Below, piece after piece: positions 1 to 9,500 of a stretch of 64,000 bases of DNA. The position numbers and the translations under genes were made by a program. Below the pieces are notes generated by a model, which saw nothing but the letters and a program-made list of their open reading frames with translations, made no database searches and had not been told where the DNA came from. The stretch comes from Candidatus Poseidoniales archaeon (GTDB lineage Archaea; Thermoplasmatota; Poseidoniia; Poseidoniales; Poseidoniaceae). The first letter of the stretch is position 1; every line of letters starts with the position of its first letter. The DNA lies in the NCBI GenBank assembly GCA_003602415.1, contig QQSK01000003.1:29610-93609 (forward strand), written 5' to 3'.

Positions 1-102
1 ATCTGGTTATTGACCCGCCCATCTTCAGATTCTAAGAGAATCCTATGGATTGGTGAAGAACAAGTTGACCTTATTCTCAAAGAAGAAGGCTTCATGAATT
101 AA
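1..102 (+). CDS. C-terminal fragment of an unidentified protein (cut by the window edge)
   Basis: Frame 1 is open from the first base to a TAA at 100-102, giving the last 33 residues of a plus-strand gene. The tail mixes hydrophobic and charged residues and ends in Gly-Phe-Met-Asn. Too little is visible to name a family. The stop lies directly against the stop of the convergent minus-strand gene that begins its 3' end at base 103, which supports both being real ends. Confidence 0.55.
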   Translation: MWLLTRPSSDSKRILWIGEEQVDLILKEEGFMN

Positions 103-336
103 TTATTCATCTTCACCTAGAAGTTTAGCCATTTCTTCAAGCGCCTCATCATCAGGCTCATCGAAGTTTTCGGGATTCTTTGCTGCTCCATCAAGAACAT
201 CATCTCCAGCAACAGCAGGTGCTGCATCCGCTTTAGCACGTGCAAGATTCTCACGGCCACGATTAGTAATGTACCAAATCATTGCCAATAATGTGAGTCC
301 AAATGCGATGTAAGTTATCTCGGTGGTGGATACCAT
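103..336 (-). CDS. Small single-pass membrane protein with acidic tail
   Basis: This 77-residue product has one hydrophobic helix at about residues 8-24, a short basic stretch (Arg-Gly-Arg-Glu) just after it, and then an Ala- and Asp/Glu-rich tail that ends in Leu-Gly-Glu-Asp-Glu. The positive charge after the helix puts the acidic tail in the cytoplasm by the positive-inside rule. I do not recognise a family. It lies about 40 bases downstream of the tiaS stop on the same strand and could be its operon partner. The abutting convergent stop at 102/103 argues for a real gene end. Confidence 0.6.
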   Translation of the reverse strand: MVSTTEITYIAFGLTLLAMIWYITNRGRENLARAKADAAPAVAGDDVLDGAAKNPENFDEPDDEALEEMAKLLGEDE

Positions 337-377
337 TGGTGTGTGCTAATGGGGTTCGGCTATCAAGATTTAGGGTG

Positions 378-1490
378 TTATGTCAGTATCTTTGCTAAAT
401 GTCGACGTTTGTCAGGGGGCGGTTGAACCCATCCAGAGAACAATGGCTGACGGTTTTCTTCAACCCATGAATCGGATTTTCTAGTCTTACATTTCGGACA
501 TCTAACACCTTGTTCTGAGCCCATTGATTTCATCCTAGTTCCACAATCACACAACGGCCTACTCCTATTTTTCGAGTCGACAATTTTTATTGCTTCAAGG
601 TGAATCATATTTTCATATTCCAGGCCCATACATTCGAAAGAATCTCCTTCATTCATCCATTGAGCAAGCAAATTCATTTTTCCAGATTCTGAGAAAGCGA
701 GATATTTGCCATTGATTACAACATGTCCTCCATTCAACGTTTCTTTAGTATGGACTGTAACGGTAGTAGTTGTTTCTAAATGGTCACCTGATGCCTGATT
801 CGTTTTGAAAACTCTACTTCCAATAATTGGGGCACTACCTTCAATTAGCAATTCTGTGGCATTTTTTGCAACATCTAGTGAAGTAGCTCTGATTCCAAAC
901 ATAACAGGGCAAGGTCCTCTGGGAGAGATAAGTCCTCTTTTAGTTCGTGGATCACGACAAAGAAATGTACCATCCATTTGGTCAACTTTAGCAAGAACGT
1001 CATTATCGACCCTTCTTTCCTCTAATCTCCAAGCAATTCCCTCCCAAGTAGAATTTTTCTCTCTCCATGCACATGATGCGGCTGCTCCAATTCTTCCATT
1101 TCCTCCCCACTGTTTGCCGCCATCATGGAAAGTAACCTCTCCTCTAACAGCATTCCAGTAGTAGTCTTCTTCAGGCTGCTCTTGGAACAATACCATTCCA
1201 GGGTCTGAAGGGTATTGCTTACGTTCTGAATGTTCTGAATCTGAAACTTGTCCTCTGAGTGGCAAAATTTTCGTATTCCAATAGTTATCTAGCCATGGAA
1301 TGATTTCATCATCTGTGTAAATTTCTACGGACAGTGACGCATTTCCTCTTGTTCTCTGTGCGGCAAATGGCCAAAGTCTTGTTAATCGGGGTTGACCGTA
1401 TTCACATGGTAATGAATCAAGTAATTCATGAAAGACCAAGGTTGTACAACCTCCATCCAGTGAATCAGTATCATCTATTCCAAGCCACAT
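378..1490 (-). CDS. tiaS: tRNA(Ile2) 2-agmatinylcytidine synthetase TiaS
   Basis: TiaS attaches agmatine to C34 of tRNA-Ile2 so that the CAU anticodon reads AUA. It is essential and specific to archaea. The N-terminus carries the family's Gly-Ile-Asp-Asp-Thr-Asp-Ser motif. The middle has the Lys-Thr-Asn-Gln-Ala-Ser segment before the OB-fold part. The C-terminus ends with a zinc ribbon (Cys-x-Cys, then Cys-x2-Cys). Three ATG codons sit in a row at 1496, 1493 and 1490. A GGTGG ribosome-binding sequence touches the first, so the third has the best spacing (6 bases) and I chose it; the true protein may be 1-2 residues longer. The ATG run overlaps the stop of the upstream HAD gene, so the two are translationally coupled. 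About 370 residues, slightly shorter than many homologues. Confidence 0.9.
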   Translation of the reverse strand: MWLGIDDTDSLDGGCTTLVFHELLDSLPCEYGQPRLTRLWPFAAQRTRGNASLSVEIYTDDEIIPWLDNYWNTKILPLRGQVSDSEHSERKQYPSDPGMVLFQEQPEEDYYWNAVRGEVTFHDGGKQWGGNGRIGAAASCAWREKNSTWEGIAWRLEERRVDNDVLAKVDQMDGTFLCRDPRTKRGLISPRGPCPVMFGIRATSLDVAKNATELLIEGSAPIIGSRVFKTNQASGDHLETTTTVTVHTKETLNGGHVVINGKYLAFSESGKMNLLAQWMNEGDSFECMGLEYENMIHLEAIKIVDSKNRSRPLCDCGTRMKSMGSEQGVRCPKCKTRKSDSWVEENRQPLFSGWVQPPPDKRRHLAKILT

Positions 1491-1492
1491 CA

Positions 1493-2092
1493 TCATCCCA
1501 CCGGATTAAAATCATCTCCGGGGTCGCCATTGATAATTCTGTCAATGACTCCACGAATTCCAATATTCTCGTTCACTTTGAACAATCTAGCTCCAACTGC
1601 CCAACCCGCACCCATGTCCGAGTTACGGTCGCCAACCATCAAATCAAGAGGATGTATTGGCTCAGGCTTATCTTTCCACCAATCCAAGGTTTTGTGGTAT
1701 TCACCTCGAATCAATTCTGATGCTCTGTTAAGCATGCCTGGATGCGGTTTTCTACATCTACATCTGTCTCTATTTCGATGTGGGCAGGTTGCTAAGACAT
1801 CGATTGTTCCGACTTCATCTTGCAATTTAGCATGAATTGCATGAATTGTCTCTTCGCCCCATAAACCTCTCATTATTGCGGACTGATTAGTTGTAATAGC
1901 AATTCTATAACCTAAGCCGCGTAAAGCCGTAACTGCTTCTTTCGCTCCAGGAATAATCTCCAGTTCATCTGGTGAATTGATGTAGTTTGGACTGCCATAA
2001 TTTAGAACTCCATCTCGGTCAAGATAAGCAATAGCACCATTCCATTCGACATCCATTTCGGGCAGATTGACTTCAGTAATCGGCCCCTTCAT
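1493..2092 (-). CDS. HAD-superfamily histidinol-phosphate/heptose-bisphosphate-type phosphatase
   Basis: The product is a HAD hydrolase of the GmhB/HisB-N group. The catalytic Asp-Arg-Asp-Gly-Val-Leu-Asn box starts at residue 25, a Thr-Thr-Asn-Gln box follows, and the GmhB-type zinc loop has Cys-Pro-His and Cys-Arg-Cys-Arg-Lys-Pro-His-Pro-Gly. The motif IV region reads Val-Gly-Asp-Arg-Asn-Ser-Asp. Likely substrates are a sugar bisphosphate such as heptose-1,7-bisphosphate or histidinol phosphate; the sequence alone does not decide. I start at 2092 because GGAG lies 6-8 bases before that ATG. A longer reading frame to 2203 would run into the divergent archaeosortase gene. It overlaps tiaS by a few bases, indicating an operon. 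Confidence 0.78.
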   Translation of the reverse strand: MKGPITEVNLPEMDVEWNGAIAYLDRDGVLNYGSPNYINSPDELEIIPGAKEAVTALRGLGYRIAITTNQSAIMRGLWGEETIHAIHAKLQDEVGTIDVLATCPHRNRDRCRCRKPHPGMLNRASELIRGEYHKTLDWWKDKPEPIHPLDLMVGDRNSDMGAGWAVGARLFKVNENIGIRGVIDRIINGDPGDDFNPVG

Positions 2093-2142
2093 AGTTGTCT
2101 CCAAATCAATCACACCTATGTGCGTTAAGGCGAAGCCATTAG

Positions 2143-3102
2143 ATGAAGTTCGTTTCAGCACCCTCCATGGCAGGCGACTATCTAGTCGACAAATCAATCG
2201 CAACCATTCTTGGTTCGATTGGGATGTTGATTTTGTTTGTCACATGGAAAAAGCGTTCCAGTCGATTGGAAATAATCGCTCCATTAGGTTGGGTGTTAAC
2301 CGGATTTTATTTCTTCAACGACATCAGTTTTTACATCGAACATGAGGACCCTGTGTTGACACTAATGAGTGCAGCAACCCTTCCTGGTGCTGTTGCAATA
2401 GCATTTTGGGAACGCAATGTTGTAGAAAAGAAATATGCTGATGCACTAAGATGGTTCAGAGGAACAGTCGCTGTGGCAGGATTACCATATCTCCTAATCG
2501 CTCACGTCCCAATGCTCAATATTCTAGCAATTTGGTTTGTCGCTTGGCAATCGGCTGCACTACTGTCCTTTGCAGGAGGGGCTGAAGTTACCCTAGGCGA
2601 CACATACGCTAATCCTGCTAATTCTTCCAAAGTAAACTGGGAAGATTGGGATGGTAACAAATGGTTCTTGACCGAAGATATGTCTGAATTTTCATTCCAT
2701 ACCGAATTATTGGTAAATGGTGAACCATTATACATCAACTTCGTATTAGCTTGTACTGCAATACAATCGATGATCATATTCGTTGGAGCGATATCTGTTT
2801 TGGATATCGATTGGAGAAAGAGAGTGAGAGCATTATTCATTGCATTATCACTTATTCATATCTTGAATCTATTCAGAAACGCAGGTCTAATCTGGTTACA
2901 GATGGGTTATCCTGATTGGAGATGGATGAACCTTTCAATCTTCGAATTTGGACATGCATACGCATCTCGATTTGTTTCTCTGGGTGCAATGTTTTTGCTG
3001 GCTCTAGTATTGTTTGAGATGTTACCTCAAATGCATAAACACGTACTATCTTTACTTCGTCCCTTGGGACTTGCACCTGGTAAGAAGCGCTCTCAATCGT
3101 AG
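2143..3102 (+). CDS. artA: Archaeosortase A-like membrane transpeptidase
   Basis: This polytopic protein of 319 residues has about seven or eight membrane helices. The second half carries the archaeosortase/exosortase catalytic set: Cys204 in Val-Leu-Ala-Cys-Thr-Ala-Ile-Gln-Ser, Arg245 in Leu-Asn-Leu-Phe-Arg-Asn, and a third polar residue in Gly-His-Ala-Tyr-Ala-Ser-Arg (His271 or Arg276). Known family members cleave surface proteins at C-terminal PGF-CTERM signals and help pass them to lipid anchors. A soluble, probably external, insert lies at about residues 145-190. No protein in this window ends in a clear PGF-CTERM signal, so substrates must be elsewhere or carry a variant signal. The start could also be the ATG at 2167. 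Its end overlaps the convergent surface-protein gene by 10 bases. Confidence 0.75.
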   Translation: MKFVSAPSMAGDYLVDKSIATILGSIGMLILFVTWKKRSSRLEIIAPLGWVLTGFYFFNDISFYIEHEDPVLTLMSAATLPGAVAIAFWERNVVEKKYADALRWFRGTVAVAGLPYLLIAHVPMLNILAIWFVAWQSAALLSFAGGAEVTLGDTYANPANSSKVNWEDWDGNKWFLTEDMSEFSFHTELLVNGEPLYINFVLACTAIQSMIIFVGAISVLDIDWRKRVRALFIALSLIHILNLFRNAGLIWLQMGYPDWRWMNLSIFEFGHAYASRFVSLGAMFLLALVLFEMLPQMHKHVLSLLRPLGLAPGKKRSQS

Positions 3103-6100
3103 AGGTCTGAAATGATCATTTCTTCAGGAACTTCCTTTGTCGGAGGTCCTAAGTCGAGAGCAGGTGGAATATTCTCGATAGGATTTGGTTCGCTAGGACT
3201 CTGAATTTGTGATAGCATTGCCTCAGACATACTGTCCTTGTGGTATTCCCATGCATATTCAGGTTCACTCTTTGAACGAATGAATAGGTATCCAAATATT
3301 GTTACTAAAATCAGCCCGAGTGCACTTGCAGAAATCCAGACAACATCATTGTTTACAGAAGCGATAATGTCAGAGTTATCGCCAATTCCATCTCCATCGG
3401 TATCTGTGTCTTCATTGGGGTCATCGGGGAATGCATCTTTGTCATCAGGAGTTCCATCCCCATCTCTGTCCAGTGGGTCATAGGTGGTCACACATGATTC
3501 AGTATATTCCTCGACCTCATCATAAGAGATGAATTTATCATTATCCCGATCGATTTCAAAGAAATCGAAATCATTTTTCCATGTAAGACTGGATAGTAAT
3601 TCTATGCTGGTAATATCACTCTCCAACTGATCAAATACTATCATCAATTCATTTTCGCAAGTACATGCTTCAGCCATAAGCTCGTTTTTGTCAATCACTC
3701 CATCCTGATTTAGATCTATTTCTTTGAACTCTTCTTCACCATCGTCCTCAAAATCAATTTCGTCCTGTGTTATGTCTCCGTCCCCATTTAGGTCTAAATC
3801 CTCAAAAATCATGTCGGCAAAATCATCGCAGGCAAGTATTTCATCTCCAGGCACAGGGTCTGGGTCAGGGTCTGGTCTAGGGTCTGGTCCTGGCATATCC
3901 ATTGATTCCCAACTTGCAATTATGGATATATCTTCAATATCGGTATTGGCAAAAATAGTGATGTCAATTCTACCTGACGCAAAGAAAACATAGATTTCTT
4001 CATCTGCTTCTCCGTAGTCAGATTGATATTCTGTCTCACCAAATTGTCTACCCATTGGCCCTTCTTCGAAATCATCCCAATCAAATTCTTCAAGTTCAGC
4101 AATTAATTCCAAATCGCCTTCTCCTCCCCAGGTTTCAATGGTGAGGTCCATTGCTGATTCCGAGCCCAAATCAATGAAGAAATACAATTCCTCTCCTTCA
4201 GGAGCAGACATTCCTCCAATTTCTTCTTCATTGAATAACTGAATCGGTTCCCCATCATACGACCAAACATATCTGTCCTCGAAAGAAGCAGTAATGTCTA
4301 CTCTACTGTAAAATTCTTCACTTCCAAGTAGAATGTACCATCGTCCAGGAGTAGGGTCGTTAAATCCAATCTTATCACCTGAACCTGGTGCGTTAGAGTG
4401 CTTATCATATGTTGTCCATGTAGGGTATTGGTCGAGTCTAATCATCAATTTAGCTTCTCCATCACCATTATTCAAATCGATTTCAAGTCTTTCAACATCT
4501 ACAGGTACATCGATGAAAAAGTATTGGTCGAGTCCTTCAAATCCGCTAAGTGGACCATATGGTATTCCATCATTCAATTCGATAGCAGAATCTGGTTCGA
4601 CATTGTTTGGACTATATGTGAAATCAGCTTGAATTGAAACTTCTCTACATCCTGAATATGTTGTCATCATGATGTAGTATATTCCTGGTTGTGCATCAAA
4701 AATTTGTACGGTTTCATCGTTTCCTGGATTGTAGGAACTATCTGATGTTGGTTGTCCATTGAACTGTCGTCCACTGTTCTTGCCCTCAGAATCAAAATCG
4801 TCTTCAATCCAACCCCAATCGTCTGAAATTGGTAGTCCATTCAACGCAATGTGTAGTTCACAATCACCAGGGCCACCCCATGTGTTTACACGCAGTTCAG
4901 CCAACTCCTCTTCCAGGTCGACATAGAAATACAATGAATCTCCGCTGCCCCTACTGATCCTTTGACCAGTAACTGCAATTCCATCATTTAGTTCAGTCAT
5001 TTCATCGAGTTCTGGAGGCTCTGGTGCCAATTCCCAGTATGCATTAATTTCCATGTTCGAAATATCATAATTTGAGGAAACAGTCATCCAATATGTGCCT
5101 GCTTCAGGCCATTCAAAGTATTCGTAAACATACAGTCCCCAATCGAATACCTCGATTTCATAATCGTGGTCCCATGCAGATGGAATCTCATCTTTTGAGA
5201 TGTAAATTTCGTACTCTAGGTTTTCATAATCAATATCCTCATCAAACTCAAAATCCCATGAGTACATGCTTAGGGTCAGGTATTGAGTGTTTTCAGGAAT
5301 CTCCATGAAAAATAGCATAGTATCTCCTGCACCAGAATCAAAACCTGAATAGTATTCACCGTTTTCGATTTCTATTGCCTGTGCAATAATTGTCCCATCA
5401 GGCATAACCCATGCAGCACCATGAATGTCTCCGATTCGTCCAGAATCATCTTCTGTGATGCCTCCTTCACCCTCTGTGAACATCCACATGGATTGGTTCA
5501 TACTATTCCCTATACGCAAATCATCCAGCATGCCCTGGAAATAATTGCAGTCACAACCAGCTCCCATTCGTCCAATGTACAATTCATCACAATCTGCACC
5601 AGATTGGAAACAATCATTGGAACCGAAATCGCCAATCGGAATTTGTGAATCATTCACGTCAATCATTCCAGCAGATTGGTTATCGATGAAAAATTCTCCA
5701 CCATTCTCAGTGTCAATTACAACTTTGACATGTGTCCAAACATCTTCTTGAATTGCAACATCTGAAGTAGGGTTCTGCGATAGTGAATATTCGTTAGAAT
5801 ATGCTAGATAGCCATCATTTAGGTATAGACCCCACCCGTAATCTCCGAACATTGTAATGAATTGTATTCCGTCCAAATCGGGGATATTCACCCATGCTTC
5901 AATTTCAAGATGGCCGTCCCAATCAGGCATCTCTTCATCAACGACAATGTGGTCATCATCACCATTGAATCTTAGAGCATAATCTGCGCCTTCTCCAATT
6001 TCAACTACTCCGTAAACTGGGAAGTATTGAGGGTCATCTTCTAGATCATTCCAAGTTGCTGGCTCAATAGAACCCATATTTGTTCCAGTAATGTGAACAT

Positions 6101-6500
6101 AGTCCTCGTCGTCTCCAGTACCTGGCTGTCCTTCTCCCCAATTTCGATAAACAAATGGAGTGCCGTCATGCCATCGATAATCTCCTTCATCATTTGAGTC
6201 GGAAAGACCAATCCAAAGATGTCTTTTAGTGTCATTATCGGATGCAAATGTGTCGAATATCCATTGGTCTTCCTCAGCATCATCGATTGTGACCAAGAAA
6301 CCATCAAGACTTCTTGCTACCGATGCTGCATCACTCCACGAAGATGCAGAAAGTAGGTGGTATGTGTGATTATTTGCTGGATTTACAGCAGTGTCAATAA
6401 TTGTAATCTCTTCCAATTCATTTGCAGATGTTGGAGTGATTAATGGACTGGCTGAAACCATCACCATCAGTGCAGTCAGGATAAACGCCTTACGATTCAC
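3093..6500 (-). CDS. Large anchored surface protein: C-type lectin, LamG, PPC repeats, EF-hands
   Basis: The gene encodes about 1135 residues. A signal peptide is followed by a C-type lectin-like domain (about 30-150; His-Leu-Trp-Ile-Gly-Leu and Trp-Asn-Asp-Leu motifs) and a LamG/concanavalin-like domain (about 170-360). Several pre-peptidase C-terminal (PPC)-like beta domains follow (about 375-870), then a Pro/Asp linker. EF-hand loops (Asp-Leu-Asn-Gly-Asp-Gly-Asp) and a thrombospondin type 3-like Asp-rich segment come next. One membrane helix near residue 1060 leads to a cytoplasmic tail. It is probably a calcium-dependent sugar-binding or adhesive surface protein. I chose the GTG at 6500, preceded by AGGAA, because it gives a clean signal peptide; an in-frame ATG at 6551 would add 17 charged residues. 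It converges on the archaeosortase gene but lacks a PGF-CTERM ending. Confidence 0.8.
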   Translation of the reverse strand: MNRKAFILTALMVMVSASPLITPTSANELEEITIIDTAVNPANNHTYHLLSASSWSDAASVARSLDGFLVTIDDAEEDQWIFDTFASDNDTKRHLWIGLSDSNDEGDYRWHDGTPFVYRNWGEGQPGTGDDEDYVHITGTNMGSIEPATWNDLEDDPQYFPVYGVVEIGEGADYALRFNGDDDHIVVDEEMPDWDGHLEIEAWVNIPDLDGIQFITMFGDYGWGLYLNDGYLAYSNEYSLSQNPTSDVAIQEDVWTHVKVVIDTENGGEFFIDNQSAGMIDVNDSQIPIGDFGSNDCFQSGADCDELYIGRMGAGCDCNYFQGMLDDLRIGNSMNQSMWMFTEGEGGITEDDSGRIGDIHGAAWVMPDGTIIAQAIEIENGEYYSGFDSGAGDTMLFFMEIPENTQYLTLSMYSWDFEFDEDIDYENLEYEIYISKDEIPSAWDHDYEIEVFDWGLYVYEYFEWPEAGTYWMTVSSNYDISNMEINAYWELAPEPPELDEMTELNDGIAVTGQRISRGSGDSLYFYVDLEEELAELRVNTWGGPGDCELHIALNGLPISDDWGWIEDDFDSEGKNSGRQFNGQPTSDSSYNPGNDETVQIFDAQPGIYYIMMTTYSGCREVSIQADFTYSPNNVEPDSAIELNDGIPYGPLSGFEGLDQYFFIDVPVDVERLEIDLNNGDGEAKLMIRLDQYPTWTTYDKHSNAPGSGDKIGFNDPTPGRWYILLGSEEFYSRVDITASFEDRYVWSYDGEPIQLFNEEEIGGMSAPEGEELYFFIDLGSESAMDLTIETWGGEGDLELIAELEEFDWDDFEEGPMGRQFGETEYQSDYGEADEEIYVFFASGRIDITIFANTDIEDISIIASWESMDMPGPDPRPDPDPDPVPGDEILACDDFADMIFEDLDLNGDGDITQDEIDFEDDGEEEFKEIDLNQDGVIDKNELMAEACTCENELMIVFDQLESDITSIELLSSLTWKNDFDFFEIDRDNDKFISYDEVEEYTESCVTTYDPLDRDGDGTPDDKDAFPDDPNEDTDTDGDGIGDNSDIIASVNNDVVWISASALGLILVTIFGYLFIRSKSEPEYAWEYHKDSMSEAMLSQIQSPSEPNPIENIPPALDLGPPTKEVPEEMIISDLYD

Positions 6501-6599
6501 AATTTCGTTACGTTCCTTCTCGTTATTTAATCTAGCACTGCATTTGCCCATAATTACTGTACTACAAATCCAAATTCAAGGAATTGGTGTACAATTTTG

Positions 6600-9500
6600 T
6601 CATTTGCGTCTTTTACCACCGATTCGAAGTTCAGTCTTCAGTGGCATTTGATGTTCCCAAGCGAATTCCTTTACAATTCTCCATCCCTTTTCCGAACCTT
6701 CATAATCTGTAACATCAATTACTTTGTCTCGAGTATTGGCCTTGAAAGCTGCTACTGGTTCAGCATTTCTGAATACCAAATAAGCACTGCCGAAACCGAA
6801 CTTTTGTTTCAGTACATCAGCAAAATACGGAGCGATTGGGTCTGATGGAGGAATGACGAAATCACGAATTGGTGGTACATTCTTTGCTTCTTCCAGAAGG
6901 TCCTTGCGACCCCAGCAAACCTCATGCAAATCTTGGATAAGGAATCCCTTGATCAAAGTCGAATCCTCTTCAAACTCTGTTAAAATTGATTTCAACTCTT
7001 CTGGTTTGAATGGTGTTCCTGCTAGCCTTGTAAATTGTTTTAATGTAATAACTGGGAAATCTGAAACCAATCTCCGCAAATATTCTCTGCGTAAAATAAT
7101 CGGGTCTAGGCCCTTTCTAGGGGTTACTGAACGGAAACCACCACGATAGTCCTGAACCATATGCCCACTACGTAATAATGGCTGAATCAATTTCCTAAAC
7201 GCCGCTCTCTTCAATCCATGTCTTTCCATGAATAGATTCGGATCACTATGTGAATTAAAGAAATCCAAAATGTCGAGTAATTCTTCATTTGGCTCTTCAC
7301 CTCTAATCGCTAAGAGTGTGGAAAAATGGTCATACGATGCCCATACTTGATGGCCACGTAGATTAATTCCTTGATGTAACTGGTGAGCACTTGCCATATT
7401 TTTCAGACTTACACGATAAACTTCGGCTCTTCCTCTTAAACCAAAATCGTCTCTTACTTCTCTAACACTACCAAGAGCATCAATCTCATTTTCTAATCTA
7501 GAATTTTGATGGAGGTGGTGTCTATGGAAGAGTGCTCTTTCAGCAATCTCTCTTGGCTGAGGGTCAACAACACCTCCTCTAATCATTCTCTCTCCAGCAA
7601 GTTTGAATCCAATTCCTTCAAGTGCAATGCGGAAGTTATCTTCCAATTCCGTAACTGGAATTCCGTTAAATTGCGATAATACTGCAACATCTACCAACTG
7701 GTCGGAATGGTTATCTAACAATTTTTCAAAGGCAACACAGAACTCATCTAGATATGCGTAAGGAATGTGCATATCCTTGATTTCAAGATAGTCATTAATC
7801 TTGAACATCAATACCTTTCCAATGGGGTCCACTCCCTTGAAAACAGGTAAATACCATCCTCTGTCAAGAACAGAGCGAACTTCCCAAATAAATCTCGACA
7901 CATATGGATCGGATTGCGTCAAAATTCGTAATGTTCTATCTTCACGCTTAGGTGAATGCAAGCTTGCTACATCATCAGGCACAACATAGAATGCTTCAGG
8001 TTCTGGAACCAAAGCCATCACCTTGTTGATTTTGCCTTCATTTTCTAAATTCCTTAATGCAATTGCTAATTCTTCTACACTTCTTGAAACATAATATCGA
8101 AGAGTAAATGCTTTGACAGGCCCCATTCGCTTAATCACATCAACCAATGCAGATTCAAAGTCCATAGGCTCATAGACATCTAACACTCGATGAAATAGAG
8201 AAAGCCTTCTTCTCCTTCCACTTACATCTTCAAATTGTTTTACCAAGCACAATTGCCTTTCCAAATTACTAATGGCATTCTTCAGGTCTCTTTGGAGTGA
8301 TTTGTAGTCATCACCCTTTGGGAAATCAGCCAGTATTTCCTGCCGTGTTAGATTTTCTCCAGCAGGAATTTTTTCGAGAATCAACTTCTCCATCTCTCCC
8401 AACCATGGTTCCGGCTTCAAACCTAGTAGCATTGGTAAATTTTCTCTTGTTGTATATCCAATACGGTTGTGAAGTAGTCTGCCCATAACGACATCTGAAT
8501 CCAACTGTAGGTCTTTCCAGTCAGCATATCTGAAACCATCAACACGATACAACATCTCTTGTTGCTTTTGGAATAAAATGTGCTGATTAAATGCAGTAAA
8601 TCCATCGCTGTATTGTTCAAATGACTTTTGCATAACTAGATTTTGAACCCAGCGATATTCTACAACATCCTCTTCTCCACCTGTAATTTTGTGCTCATCA
8701 ACCTTGAGAATATATTCGGCATCTTCAGTTTGAGTGAAGAAACCTACTGAAATCACATTTCTCATTTCAAGTTCATGCAATATTGAGTCGATTTGGCCCT
8801 GTGGGAATGGTAACCTTATGGCAAATTCTTCTCCCTTTGCAGGACCTTCACTGCCCAACATTTCGATGATTTTTACACGTAGGGCTTCATGTGAATCAGA
8901 AATTGTCATCTCTTCCCATTTTGTCGGCTTCAAACCGTCGAATTCAGTAGCAATTTCATAGGTGATTCCCTTGGTGTAAAGGTCTCTTATGTCTTCCATT
9001 TCCTTGCCACCAGCAACAGAAATGCAACCTAGAGTGCCATGTATTTCAGCCATGTATGTGGTGAACCATTTATCGTCTAAGCTCTCGACACCAGTTGAAC
9101 GAATCTTAGTGATTTTTCCAGCATCTGCTAATTCTGTAACCCACTTCTCGATTTGACTGTGGTCAATGCCTTCTAATTTCAATTCATAGAGCGGATTTTC
9201 CCATTTTCGATCAAGACCTCCCCCTCTACTCATCAAACTGAGCAATTCAGTTGAATTGGTTGGACGTGGAACTTTATTCGCATAGTACTCTTTCAACTGT
9301 TCATCAGTCATTTCAGTAGCAAGACTACGATTGCCCAACAAACGGCGTAAGATTTCAGGGTCGATGTCTTTGACCAAGAATGCTCTTGTTTTCATCGAAA
9401 GTAAGTCTTCGAATGTACTCATGTACAGACTCATTCCTAGCCTCGATGGAATTGGTACTTTTGTGTGAACAATTCGTGCTTCTGACAACTTACTTGCCTC

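Noticed and set aside
805..1161. Plus-strand 118-codon frame inside tiaS
   Set aside because: It is antisense to conserved TiaS sequence and has no start signal.
3093..3300. PGF-CTERM sorting signal at the end of the large surface protein
   Set aside because: The membrane helix is followed by a cytoplasmic tail of about 70 residues rather than a short basic end, and no Pro-Gly-Phe precedes it.
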